A stretch of 64,000 nucleotides of DNA from contig JAJZFV010000046.1 in the NCBI GenBank assembly GCA_021805205.1, forward strand, positions 1 through 64,000. Direction: 5' to 3'. Below are positions 8,018 to 16,643 of this stretch, one piece after another. The number at the start of each line of letters is the position of its first letter. Position 1 is the stretch's first letter. The position numbers and the translations under genes were made by a program. This DNA is from Actinomycetes bacterium (GTDB lineage Bacteria > Actinomycetota > Acidimicrobiia > Acidimicrobiales > Acidimicrobiaceae). The notes below the pieces were generated by a model that saw only the letters and a program-made list of their open reading frames with translations, had not been told where the DNA came from and did not search any database.

Positions 8018-9148
8018 ATGGCAAAGAATAATGAAAAAACCGAAAAACCTACTCCAAAGCGCCTCAAGAAGGCGCGCTCTGAGGGGCAGATAGCTAAATC
8101 GCCGGAGCTATTCTCGTGGCTTAGTCTTCTCGTCGCAACCCTAGTATTGCCGTCCATGTTCTCCGGAATGGCGGCCAAGATCGACTCGCTGATGTACCTA
8201 ATACCTCAAGCGACGGCAAATCTAAACGCCTCAACCGATCTACAAATGCTTAGTACCGGATTTGGCGACTTCGTATCGATCGTTGGTCCAATTGCAATAG
8301 CCGTAACTGTGGCAGCCATTGCGATCTCTCTCGCCCAAACAGGCTTTGGACTGTTTTACAAATCCGTCACCCCCGACTTCAAGAAGATCAATCCCTTCAA
8401 AGGTGTCAAGAGAATCTTTTCGCCCAATGGTTTAGTTGAAGCGTTGAAGAGCATCTTCAAGATAGCCCTAATCGGAGGACTTGGATACACCCAAACCAGA
8501 AGCCTATCGAACCTCCTTTCGACCAACACCAATATCGACCTCGGTACGATAATCTCCGAAACCTCTTCGATCATTCTGGGAGCCACTCGAGTCATCGCAC
8601 TCGCTGGCCTTGCTTTGGCCGTATTTGACTACGCTCGCCAACGCAGAGAACTAATGAACAGTTTGAAGATGTCGCACCAAGACATCAAAGATGAGCACAA
8701 AGAGGATCAGGGGGACCCCGCAATAAAGGGGCGAATTCGCCGGATGCAGATACAGCTTTCACGATCTCGAATGATGGCGCGAATCGAGGAGGCAACTGTG
8801 GTAGTTGTAAATCCAACCCACTTTGCAGTAGCAATCCTCTATGACCCCAAGGTGGCAACTGCTCCAAAGGTCGTTGCCAAGGGCAAAGATTACGTTGCGT
8901 TTGCAATCAAAGAGAGGGCCCAAAACGCTAAGGTTCCAATAGTTCGGGATGCGCCTCTGGCTCGAGCACTCTATATATCAACCAACTTAGAAGAACAGAT
9001 ACCATTTGCCCTCTATCGTGCTGTTGCCAAACTCATCGCGTACGTCTATCGCCTCTCCGCCTTCGCGCGCAGTCAAGAGACTACCCACCACACCGCTAAA
9101 AACGAGATACCATCAGAGTTACTCGCCAAGGCTGCAGCATTAAAGTAA
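8018..9148 (+). CDS. flhB: Flagellar export switch protein FlhB
   Basis: 376 residues. N-terminal 'EKTEKPTPKRLKKARSEGQI' is the family hallmark, followed by four TM helices (about 30-50, 85-108, 140-160, 180-205) and a cytoplasmic domain. The autocleavage motif NPTH is intact at about 265-268; cleavage between Asn and Pro switches export from rod/hook to filament substrates in studied FlhB proteins, normally triggered by FliK, which is also in this window. Ends the fliM-flhB run. 48 bases separate it from a convergent glycosyltransferase. Confidence 0.97.
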   Translation: MAKNNEKTEKPTPKRLKKARSEGQIAKSPELFSWLSLLVATLVLPSMFSGMAAKIDSLMYLIPQATANLNASTDLQMLSTGFGDFVSIVGPIAIAVTVAAIAISLAQTGFGLFYKSVTPDFKKINPFKGVKRIFSPNGLVEALKSIFKIALIGGLGYTQTRSLSNLLSTNTNIDLGTIISETSSIILGATRVIALAGLALAVFDYARQRRELMNSLKMSHQDIKDEHKEDQGDPAIKGRIRRMQIQLSRSRMMARIEEATVVVVNPTHFAVAILYDPKVATAPKVVAKGKDYVAFAIKERAQNAKVPIVRDAPLARALYISTNLEEQIPFALYRAVAKLIAYVYRLSAFARSQETTHHTAKNEIPSELLAKAAALK

Positions 9149-9196
9149 CCTATGGAATATGGAGGAAAAATTTACATATAAAGCGGCAGTAATCCA

Positions 9197-10225
9197 CTAA
9201 CGAATTGAAAAAGCATTCTCAGTACGGGCACTTGCTTTTCGGCTCAGATGGCGTCGATAGTCATCAATAAAAGTAGCTGGATAGCTGTGACCAAATGGAT
9301 CAGTTGCACTTCTAACTTCCTTGAGGAAGTCAAGCGCAACCTCTTCGTCGCCGAGTTTGGCTAGCGCTCGTGCGCAAAGAAGTTTGCAGTAGTTGTCATT
9401 AGCGCCGCGTTCTCTAAGCGAAATTGCCAAACTCATCGCATGCCTAGGATTGCCGAGTTGAAGATATTGCCGGGAGAGCATATCTGTGGCCCTCAACCAT
9501 ATGATCGGATCGCCCGCCATTCCTCGTGCTTGGTCGAAGTACTCACAAGACTCTTCAACCTCTCCGATGGAGGCATAAGTCATCCCGATATCTAGCGATC
9601 GAGTCGCAATCGCATTTCGATCAGTAAAGAGTTCTAGATGCTCCCTTAAGTCCTCAAGTGCTATCGCTAAATTGCGACGCGAAGCTCGAAGATACTCTTC
9701 TTCATTAGTTCCACCAAAGTCCCGGATGGAAAGTAGTGACGGATCGATGAAACGAGCCACAGGTTCGATTCCATCCTCCGTAAGAAGTCTCTCATTTACT
9801 GGATTGAACCATCGAAGAGTACCCCGCCGAAATAGTCGAACGCTATTTACCCGATAGTTACCGCCGAATCGTGAGGGGCGCAATATATCGGTTTGAATCC
9901 TGTAACTTATCGTATCTTTCGCACCCCGTAGCGACACCATCAAACGCGGCACGTCACCTTCAACCAATTGGTCGGCGTCGATCGACAGAATAAATTCGCA
10001 ATTTACCTTTTCGTTGGCGAAATTCCTAGCATCCGAGAAGTCGTTGCACCAGCTGTAGGTGTAGACCTCGGCACCGAAACTCGACGCAATCGCACGACTT
10101 TTGTCTCTCGAGCCTGTATCAACCACCACAATCTGGTCAGCCCACGTTGCAACGGCAGGCAAGGACTTTTGTAAATTGTCCTGTTCATCTTTTACAATCA
10201 TCACAATTGCAATCGCCCGATTCAT
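9197..10225 (-). CDS. Family 2 glycosyltransferase with TPR-like C-terminus
   Basis: 342 residues. A GT-A domain starts at once: 'AIVMIVKDEQDNLQKSL', 'QIVVVDTGSRDKSRAIASSF', then 'DFSDARNFANEKV' and the metal-binding 'LSIDAD' near residues 78-84. The second half is helical with TPR-like spacing ('MTYASIGEVEESCEYFDQAR'). This layout is common in O-glycosyltransferases that use a nucleotide sugar. It interrupts the flagellar export genes on the opposite strand between flhB and flhA, and a second, larger relative sits beside flagellin. Flagellin or other surface-protein glycosylation is a reasonable inference; acceptor and sugar cannot be read. Confidence 0.82.
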   Translation of the reverse strand: MNRAIAIVMIVKDEQDNLQKSLPAVATWADQIVVVDTGSRDKSRAIASSFGAEVYTYSWCNDFSDARNFANEKVNCEFILSIDADQLVEGDVPRLMVSLRGAKDTISYRIQTDILRPSRFGGNYRVNSVRLFRRGTLRWFNPVNERLLTEDGIEPVARFIDPSLLSIRDFGGTNEEEYLRASRRNLAIALEDLREHLELFTDRNAIATRSLDIGMTYASIGEVEESCEYFDQARGMAGDPIIWLRATDMLSRQYLQLGNPRHAMSLAISLRERGANDNYCKLLCARALAKLGDEEVALDFLKEVRSATDPFGHSYPATFIDDYRRHLSRKASARTENAFSIR

Positions 10226-10442
10226 ATATTTGTCTTCGACAAAGGAGATGGACTCCTTGATTCAAGCAAAGAAAATAAGTAGTGAAACTACCCTAATTAG
10301 AGTCCTCTTTGAATTGGTTTAAGAATCTAAATATCTGGTTATGAATTTTTCAAGTACCTACCATCGCGTGACGAAGATTAGATAGGCGCATGGAAGGCGA
10401 TTTAGCGATCACGATGGTCGCACTTTAGTAGATAGATCGACC

Positions 10443-12494
10443 GTGAAGCCAGGTAAGTGGACACTCTTTGGAGTACCGATAGCAGTTGCAGCGATCGTTG
10501 TAATGCTTGTAGTTCCGATCCCATCGGCATTACTCGACGTCTTTATTTCTATCAATGTCACCTTCGCCGTGCTCGTTCTAATGATGGCAATTCGAGTCAA
10601 CTCTGTCCTTGAGTTTTCCGCATTCCCCTCGGTACTGCTCATTGCAACCGTATTTAGGCTGGCTTTGAATATAACCGCAACACGATTGGTACTCCTTCAC
10701 GGTTATGCCGGAACCGTAATTCAAAGCTTCGGGAACTTCGTCGTAGGCGGGAGCCTGGTCGTCGGTCTAGTTGTCTTCTTCATCCTATTTATAGTTCAAT
10801 TTGTAGTTATTACCAATGGTGCCGGACGCGTCGCTGAAGTTGCAGCTCGATTCACTCTGGATGCCATGCCTGGAAAGCAAATGGCGATCGATGCCGATCT
10901 AAATGCTGGCCACATAAATGAATCGGAAGCACGAAAGCGACGAGAGAAGATTGCAAAAGAGGCGGACTTCTACGGAGCCATGGACGGAGCTTCAAAGTTT
11001 GTGAAGGGTGATGCTATTGCAGCAGTAATTATCACCCTCATCAATCTCGTAGGCGGCTTTGCAGTTGGAGTTCTCCAAAAGCACCTTTCTCTAAGCCAAG
11101 CAATTTCTACCTATTCTCTACTAAGCGTGGGAGATGGTCTAGTAAGCCAGATCCCGGCCCTTCTCCTATCCGTCTCCACCGGTTTGATAGTTACTAGGTC
11201 GGCTGGGAACAGTGACTTTGGCTTTGATCTCCTTTCACAATTTCGCAATCAAACCCACGCACTTCGATTGGCGGGTGGCATAATCGCAGTAATTGGAATC
11301 TTGCCAGGCCTCCCCAAAGTTCCATTCCTCCTCGTAGGTACCAGCGTCTTCTTCCTTGGTAGGAGGGCCGAAAGCAAGAGTCAAATCGAGGCAAAGGAAG
11401 AGGAGTTGGAAGATGATTCAATTACGCCACTTCCGATCGACACCCCAGAGACTCTGATATCCAATATGAAGGTCGAACCACTTACCTTGGAGTTGGCAGT
11501 TGACCTACTTGATCTCCTAGACCCCGCTACCGGCGGTGACCTTCTAGATCGGGTCAGGGGCCTAAGGAGAAAGATCGCAAATGAACTCGGATTAATCCTG
11601 CCGCCAGTTAGGACCAAGGACAACATCGACCTTCCGATGAATGAGTACGCAATCGCAATCCATGAAGTCGAGGTTGCACGGGGTCGAGCCCCCCAAGGGC
11701 GCTCGTTAGCAATCGGAGGCGATCTGGCAACCATTCCAGGTGAATACGGCAAAGAACCGGTCTTTGGCCTCGATGCAAAGTGGATACCATCATCAATGAA
11801 GCAGCAGGCCATAATGCTTGGAGCCACGGTAGTTGATCGCTCCTCTGTAATAACCACTCACATCTCAGAGATCGTAAAGCGTCACGCAGGAGAGCTGATC
11901 AGTAGACAGCAGGTAAAGGAGCTAATCGAAGCTGTCAAAAAGGGTAATGAAGCTGTCGTAGAAGAGATGACGAGTGCTGGTATCAACCTCTCTGAAGTAC
12001 AGCGTTCATTGAAGGAACTACTCGAAGAGCAAGTACCGATTCGCGACCTCTCTCGAATTCTAGAGGCGATCACCGAGCGAGCACGAATCTCCCGCGACCC
12101 AGATCAGCTACTAGAAGCGGCAAGAATCGCGGTTGGTCCATCAATCGTTGCATCAAAGCTGGCCGATGGGGAGCTTCCCATCATCACCTTGGATCCCTAC
12201 GTTGCGGCACAGTTGCAAGAGTCCTTGAAGATAACTGATGTCGGGCTGGTCCTAGGGATCGAACCAACTTACCTCAGGAGAGTCATTGAAGAGGCAGCAA
12301 GTATCTTCAACGACAGTGAGACAAAGGGCAAATCGCCAATCTTACTTGTCCCTCCACGCTTGAGGACACCCCTTTACAGAGCAATCCATCCAATGCTTCA
12401 ACGCATTTCGGTACTTTCGACATCGGAACTTGGCGGATCCTATCGCCCCAACATAGTAGGAGTGGTTAACGTTGCCAACGCAAGCGCAATTTGA
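10443..12494 (+). CDS. flhA: Flagellar export apparatus protein FlhA
   Basis: 683 residues. The N-terminal ~310 hold about eight TM helices; the conserved FHIPEP region reads 'MPGKQMAIDADLNAGHINES' near 142-161, where the Asp residues serve proton-coupled export. Residues ~345-683 form the cytoplasmic domain that docks chaperone-substrate complexes as a nonameric ring. The GTG start lies 217 bases after the divergent glycosyltransferase start, a gap that should hold promoters for both genes, though I see no clear sigma-28 box there. TTG of the next gene lies 23 bases inside flhA. Confidence 0.96.
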   Translation: MKPGKWTLFGVPIAVAAIVVMLVVPIPSALLDVFISINVTFAVLVLMMAIRVNSVLEFSAFPSVLLIATVFRLALNITATRLVLLHGYAGTVIQSFGNFVVGGSLVVGLVVFFILFIVQFVVITNGAGRVAEVAARFTLDAMPGKQMAIDADLNAGHINESEARKRREKIAKEADFYGAMDGASKFVKGDAIAAVIITLINLVGGFAVGVLQKHLSLSQAISTYSLLSVGDGLVSQIPALLLSVSTGLIVTRSAGNSDFGFDLLSQFRNQTHALRLAGGIIAVIGILPGLPKVPFLLVGTSVFFLGRRAESKSQIEAKEEELEDDSITPLPIDTPETLISNMKVEPLTLELAVDLLDLLDPATGGDLLDRVRGLRRKIANELGLILPPVRTKDNIDLPMNEYAIAIHEVEVARGRAPQGRSLAIGGDLATIPGEYGKEPVFGLDAKWIPSSMKQQAIMLGATVVDRSSVITTHISEIVKRHAGELISRQQVKELIEAVKKGNEAVVEEMTSAGINLSEVQRSLKELLEEQVPIRDLSRILEAITERARISRDPDQLLEAARIAVGPSIVASKLADGELPIITLDPYVAAQLQESLKITDVGLVLGIEPTYLRRVIEEAASIFNDSETKGKSPILLVPPRLRTPLYRAIHPMLQRISVLSTSELGGSYRPNIVGVVNVANASAI

Positions 12495-13911
12495 AGGTGA
12501 ATCTCTTGAGGCCCTGATCATGAAGATCAAGGGGACCTACGGCGGTCGGGCCAGGATTGTAAAGGCAGAGAAGATAAAGCCCGGAGGACTGAAGTCCTTC
12601 GTGGCGAAAGAGCGCTTCTCAGTTGTGGTCGAGATATCCGATCATGACCCTTCCTCCAGCAAGAAGATGGCTCCGTCTATCAGCGAGCGCAGAGCAGCGC
12701 CGCACCTCGATCGATTAGTTCAGAACCCCTCAGAGTTCGCCGCTCGATTGGCTCGAGCTTACGGCGAAGAGACCCCAGCGGAAGAACACCGCACCGTTAC
12801 CTCTGCATCATTTCCATTTCCAGCCCTCTTTAAAGGTGAAGAGGTAGTCGTCGATGGAGAATTAGTCGAAGAGCCACGGACTAAGCAACCTTCAAAACTT
12901 CGATCTAAGAGCGGAAAAGAAAAGAGTATCACTCCCCCGATTTGGACGAGGCTTTCTAAAAAGGCTGAGTCCGAGGAGAATAGGATTGTCCCTCCAATTC
13001 CAACATTTGGAGACACATTTCAAAGTGAACTTGCAACTGCATTCAACACCACAAACGCAGAAGAGGCCATCGAAGAGGTTCTCGATACAGACGATTTAGC
13101 AGCTGAGCTTTACCGTGCGATAAGTGAGAATGCACGATCAAACGAGTATGAAAATCAAGACATGCACCAAGATACAGTAATTGATCTAACTACCGAAGAG
13201 CCAGCCATTATTGATACCTCTAAAGTCGCCGATCGCAATGAAGACATCCGGAGTCGCGCTCGAAACGCCCTAGTTCAGCTCGACGATCTACAAATAAACA
13301 AGGAGTCGAAGGCACCAAAGGGGAAAGGCGATCCGATCAGCTGGTTAGAGGAGAGGATCGAAACACTCACTCGCAACCTTCACGACGACATCTCATCGAG
13401 CAAGGAGCTGAGGAGCAAATCCTCAGAGGTCGAGCAACCATCTCAGACAGTGACTTTCATAGTTGGTGAGCAACGCCAGTTGAGGGCATTCGCCTATCTT
13501 GTAGTCGATGCCGATGCTCGTCTAAACAACCAAAGTTCCGCCACTCGACTCGAACTCGTCAAAAACCAAGAGCAATTAGATGCTGCTCTAGATGGTCTAT
13601 CAGAACTTCGAAATCCCCCGCACATTGCAGTCGAGATCGACGACGACGGCTTGAGTCTCGATGATATCGCAGATGCAAGGGCAGAAGTTGAGGATTGTTC
13701 AACCTACATAATCGTCGACGAAAGATGGTCGCGTGATTACGTAGCAGAGATGATCAAGGCCATCGGAGGCGGCGATGTAGTTGGAGTAGTCTCAACCAAG
13801 CAGGCAGCTGATCGATGCTTACCATTTTCAGTCAAGTCAATGATCATCGATCCCGTCAAGTTGCAGTCAAGTGCCTTGAAGCCGCGTCGATCCATCAGCA
13901 GCAAGGAGTAA
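12472..13911 (+). CDS. FlhF-like protein lacking an evident GTPase core
   Basis: 479 residues. The first ~55 residues ('FEGESLEALIMKIKGTYGGR', then 'ARIVKAEKIKPGG') match the FlhF N-terminal B domain, and the position just after flhA is the usual flhF site. The middle (~60-320) is acidic and low-complexity. The last ~150 residues contain an alpha/beta segment starting 'VGEQRQLRAFAYLVVDADAR', which loosely recalls the EQLRTYA region of the FlhF/SRP GTPase. I see no P-loop (GxxGxGKT) and no DTxG, so GTP binding is unlikely. The TTG start has AGGAG 9 bases upstream. FlhF sets flagellar number and place in other bacteria. Confidence 0.6.
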   Translation: MPTQAQFEGESLEALIMKIKGTYGGRARIVKAEKIKPGGLKSFVAKERFSVVVEISDHDPSSSKKMAPSISERRAAPHLDRLVQNPSEFAARLARAYGEETPAEEHRTVTSASFPFPALFKGEEVVVDGELVEEPRTKQPSKLRSKSGKEKSITPPIWTRLSKKAESEENRIVPPIPTFGDTFQSELATAFNTTNAEEAIEEVLDTDDLAAELYRAISENARSNEYENQDMHQDTVIDLTTEEPAIIDTSKVADRNEDIRSRARNALVQLDDLQINKESKAPKGKGDPISWLEERIETLTRNLHDDISSSKELRSKSSEVEQPSQTVTFIVGEQRQLRAFAYLVVDADARLNNQSSATRLELVKNQEQLDAALDGLSELRNPPHIAVEIDDDGLSLDDIADARAEVEDCSTYIIVDERWSRDYVAEMIKAIGGGDVVGVVSTKQAADRCLPFSVKSMIIDPVKLQSSALKPRRSISSKE

Positions 13912-13920
13912 GGCGGATAG

Positions 13921-14214
13921 ATGAGAGGCGTACACTTTCGACCAAAGCTTACGATTCTCGTAGCTGCAGCAATCTCTTATACCTCGTATACCTCATATAC
14001 TCAGGGCAACATTACTCTCGATGATCTCCTAACCAGAATTATGATCGCCTTGGCGATCTCATTTATAGGGATAACGCTAATTAGCTATCTGCTTGCAATC
14101 TTTGCAGCCCAATCAATTGCAAGCGTTGAGTTATTGAGGGCACAAAATACTCAAGAGCAAACGCTTCCTCAACTCGGTGAGGGTACCCCTGGAGAGCTAC
14201 CTAATGGAAACTAG
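13921..14214 (+). CDS. Small membrane protein after the FlhF-like gene
   Basis: 97 residues. Hydrophobic segments at about 9-20 and 38-62, joined by a short Ser/Thr/Tyr stretch (SYTSYTSYT) encoded by a 9-base near-repeat (tat acc tc/tat acc tca). The C-terminus is acidic and Gly/Pro-rich. It follows the FlhF-like gene by 9 bases with an AAGG site, so it probably belongs to the flhA operon. It is in the position where flhG or another pole/number factor often lies, but it does not look like a MinD-family ATPase. Family not recognised. Confidence 0.6.
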   Translation: MRGVHFRPKLTILVAAAISYTSYTSYTQGNITLDDLLTRIMIALAISFIGITLISYLLAIFAAQSIASVELLRAQNTQEQTLPQLGEGTPGELPNGN

Positions 14215-14246
14215 AAAAGTAAATCCATGGTCGAAACATTGCCGCC

Positions 14247-14296
14247 AAAATAACTAAAGGTGGGGAAGGACTACATTCTCCCACCTCTAGCTATTT
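14247..14296. terminator. Bidirectional hairpin between the flhA operon and motB
   Basis: Imperfect inverted repeat: arms 14247-14264 and 14279-14296 pair at 16 of 18 positions around a 14-base loop. The ends are AAAATA...TATTTT, giving a U-run on either strand. It lies between the end of the + strand small membrane gene and the convergent motB, so it can serve both transcripts. Confidence 0.7.
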
Positions 14297-14299
14297 TGC

Positions 14300-14557
14300 A
14301 CGTTGTTGCACCCATATTGACACCGGTTGAAATCTCAAAAATACAACTAGACCGCGCTGGTCAAGAATCAAATGGGGCGCTCGCAGAGGCGTTTACCCTG
14401 CCATAGCAATTAAAAAGTCTCGGGCACAATGGACTCATCCCTTCAGATATGAAGCTCTAGGGTTTGGGCAAGTTCACCATAAAAAGGTGGAACCGCAACC
14501 TCAAATAGCAGCTCGCTCCCGGCGGACAAAAATTCTCCAAATTCAACCAGCTTTTAG
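14300..14557 (-). other. Intergenic stretch with short coding-like remnants
   Basis: About 250 bases downstream of motB without an annotated gene. On the minus strand a 35-codon open stretch ending at a TGA near 14450 reads like protein ('LVEFGEFLSAGSELLFEVAV'), followed by more short frames broken by stops. No credible start or ribosome site is seen. It may be the relic of a gene; fliL often follows motB, but the peptide does not match FliL by eye. Confidence 0.25.
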
Positions 14558-14559
14558 GG

Positions 14560-15435
14560 CTACCCTACACTTGGAACTGTCGTTAGCGTTGGAGCGATAT
14601 TTGGCGCCAGAGTTGGAGTGGTAGTGAGGTTATTCGACACCCCAGTTGAAATCGCCGAATTCAAGATAACGATATCAACCCTTCGGTTCTGTGCCATATG
14701 TTGAGGGGTGTCGTTCGGATACAAAGGCCTTGTATCTCCAAATCCTGTCGCACTAATCCGAGCAGGATCAACGTTCCCACTTGCAACTAGGTCTTGAACA
14801 ACATTTACAGCACGCATCGCAGACAGTTGCAAGTTTGAGCTAAATGGCCCTCCGACTATCGGAGCGTTATCGGTGTTGCCTTGAACTTCAATATTGTTAG
14901 GAAGAGGAGCAATAATCTTGGCTATCGCCGCCAAGACCGGTAGGCCACTACTTTGAATGGTTGCGCTGTCACTTGCAAAAAATACTTTGTCAGTCAAGAT
15001 TCGAACAGTTACACCCTGAGAGCTATCGAAAACCGAAACCGAGTTCGCAACACCGGCCTGTTGGATCGACTTTTGAAGCTCAGATGTGAGACTCACCGCA
15101 GAAGAAGTTCCGTTGTTTGCCGGCGACGAGATCGCACTGCGAGCTGCTTGGCTTCCTGGTGCGGATACCAGGGCGTTTTGCGAAAGAATGCCGGTACCAC
15201 CTTGTTGCAAGTTATTGATCTGCGGCGAGAAGGCTTGGACTACTCCAGTTCGGAACTCCATGAACTTTCTCACCGAGATGGTCGACATCGCGAAGAGTAC
15301 CACGAAGAGAACCATCAACAAGGTAATCATATCTGAGTAAGTGAGCAGCCATCGCTCCGAGTGCTCTCCAGCCTCTTCTTCGTGCTTTTTACGAGGATGG
15401 TGCATCGGAGGGGCGGTATGACCTTTAGCGCTCAT
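14560..15435 (-). CDS. motB: Flagellar stator protein MotB
   Basis: 291 residues. A short basic/His-rich cytoplasmic N-terminus leads to one TM helix with 'RWLLTYSDMITLLMVLFVVL'; Asp about residue 35 is the proton-binding residue of proton-driven stators. A Gln/Ser-rich plug/linker follows, and residues ~150-265 form an OmpA-like peptidoglycan-binding domain ('IEVQGNTDNAPI', 'LSAMRAVNVVQDLVASG', 'RISATGFGDTRPL', 'QNRRVDIVI'). The C-terminal ~25 residues are Thr/Pro-rich. Starts 2 bases after motA, so the pair is coupled. Confidence 0.96.
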   Translation of the reverse strand: MSAKGHTAPPMHHPRKKHEEEAGEHSERWLLTYSDMITLLMVLFVVLFAMSTISVRKFMEFRTGVVQAFSPQINNLQQGGTGILSQNALVSAPGSQAARSAISSPANNGTSSAVSLTSELQKSIQQAGVANSVSVFDSSQGVTVRILTDKVFFASDSATIQSSGLPVLAAIAKIIAPLPNNIEVQGNTDNAPIVGGPFSSNLQLSAMRAVNVVQDLVASGNVDPARISATGFGDTRPLYPNDTPQHMAQNRRVDIVILNSAISTGVSNNLTTTPTLAPNIAPTLTTVPSVG

Positions 15436-15437
15436 CG

Positions 15438-16232
15438 CTACGCGGCCTTCTTCTTAGCGGCTTTAGCTGCTTCGATAGCCTCGCGCTCCTTAGGTGCCAA
15501 GTAAGTAAGTAGCTGCTGTTCTACAATCCTTGGAGCAAGGCCGCCTTGTATTGCCAAGATCCCGTCTAGCACTAGCTGCTTACCCTTTACTTCAAGTTCT
15601 CCAATTCGGTGGAGTTTGCCTTCTATGGGTAGCCAAATGACGTTTGCGGTCATGACACCCCAGAGGGTGGCTGTGAAAGCTCCCGAAATGGCAGGTCCCA
15701 AAGTGGAGGGGGATGACAGGTTCGCAAGAACGTGGATCAGGCCCATAACTGTACCCAAGATACCGATAGTAGGTGCATAACCGCCCATATCCTTGAAGAC
15801 CTTGCCGGCAGCCTTATGCCGGGCCTTCATCGAGTCGATATCGCCCTCGAGAACGGTCCTAATTACCTCGGGATCGGATCCATCGACCACCATCTGGAGC
15901 CCCTTCTTCATGAAGGGATCTTCAACGTCTTTAGCCGCCGACTCAAGGACTAGCAGACCCTCTTTACGAGCGACTTCTGCAAATCTCACAAGTTCGGTGA
16001 TCGCTTCGTCCGGGGTCACCACCTTTGCAAGCATCGCAGATTTGATTCCGCCGATCAACATTGAAAGGTCCTTCAAACGAACCGTGGCTAAGGTTACACC
16101 GATGGTGCCACCAAATATTAACAGCAGTGATGATGGTGCGATCAGCGAGGCTGGGTTTCCGCCATCCATGATCATCGATACCATAATCGCTGCTAGTGCG
16201 ACACCTATGCCGATTGGCGTTGCGAAATCCAT
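15438..16232 (-). CDS. motA: Flagellar stator protein MotA
   Basis: 264 residues with four TM helices (about 8-25, 33-50, 152-172, 185-205). The conserved cytoplasmic loop includes 'HKAAGKVFKDMGGYAPTIGI', and the start of TM3 'TIGILGTVMGLIHVL' is diagnostic. MotA forms the stator ring around MotB and contacts FliG through charged residues in the loop. The C-terminus is a Lys/Ala-rich tail (EAAKAAKKKAA). It sits between flbD and motB; the sigma-28-like box before flbD would transcribe all three. Confidence 0.96.
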   Translation of the reverse strand: MDFATPIGIGVALAAIMVSMIMDGGNPASLIAPSSLLLIFGGTIGVTLATVRLKDLSMLIGGIKSAMLAKVVTPDEAITELVRFAEVARKEGLLVLESAAKDVEDPFMKKGLQMVVDGSDPEVIRTVLEGDIDSMKARHKAAGKVFKDMGGYAPTIGILGTVMGLIHVLANLSSPSTLGPAISGAFTATLWGVMTANVIWLPIEGKLHRIGELEVKGKQLVLDGILAIQGGLAPRIVEQQLLTYLAPKEREAIEAAKAAKKKAA

Positions 16233-16251
16233 TTCTGCGCCTCCGCTAAAT

Positions 16252-16503
16252 CTATTCTTCTGAATCCATCACTAAACGCAAAGAAGGAGGTGGGTCGCCC
16301 TTACGACCGAGGTAAGCCGCCTCCGCTAATATTTCGGCCTGGAATCTCTTAACCTTCTCGACAACCTCGTCAACTGGTTCTCGAACTATGTAGTGGGTTC
16401 CATCACTAAGTACCAAGATCGTGTCAGGATTTGCTTCAACTCTTTGAATGAGGTCCGCATTGATCACCATCTCTTCGCCATTTAGTCGAGTGACACCTAT
16501 CAT
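16252..16503 (-). CDS. flbD: Flagellar protein FlbD
   Basis: 83 residues, a usual length. 'MIGVTRLNGEEMVINADLI' at the N-terminus and 'VLSDGTHYIVREPVDEVVEK' are the hallmarks of the FlbD/SwrD family (not the Caulobacter regulator of the same name). The start at 16503 was chosen because the frame's earlier ATG adds 26 residues unlike the family. SwrD raises stator power in Bacillus, which fits its place just before motA. A sigma-28-like promoter lies about 40 bases upstream. Confidence 0.92.
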   Translation of the reverse strand: MIGVTRLNGEEMVINADLIQRVEANPDTILVLSDGTHYIVREPVDEVVEKVKRFQAEILAEAAYLGRKGDPPPSLRLVMDSEE

Positions 16504-16544
16504 TGCGGCTCTCCAAACACATCTCGTGCATTCCAACACATAAA

Positions 16545-16571
16545 GTTTCGGCACTATCGAGATCGATGTTA
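16545..16571 (-). promoter_or_regulatory. Sigma-28-like promoter for flbD-motA-motB
   Basis: On the minus strand: TAAC (16571-16568), 15 bases, then GCCGAAAC (16552-16545). The flagellar sigma-28 consensus is TAAA-N15-GCCGATAA; the -10 is identical to the one before fliC. The predicted transcription start is about 35 bases before the flbD ATG and lies downstream of the flgE terminator hairpin, so the motor genes can be transcribed separately. Confidence 0.7.
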
Positions 16572-16586
16572 AAAAATTCATGGAAA

Positions 16587-16624
16587 CAAAGAGGCGAGGA
16601 GCACCAAAGCTCCTCGCCTCTTTG
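16587..16624 (-). terminator. Rho-independent terminator after flgE
   Basis: Perfect 16-base arms (16587-16602 and 16609-16624) with a 6-base loop; the arms are GC-rich at the top and end in CAAAG/CTTTG. Read on the minus strand the stem is followed by TTTCC. It lies 20 bases past the flgE stop and closes the long flgB-to-flgE operon before flbD. Confidence 0.9.
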
Positions 16625-16643
16625 TTTGGTATGGAAATCTACC

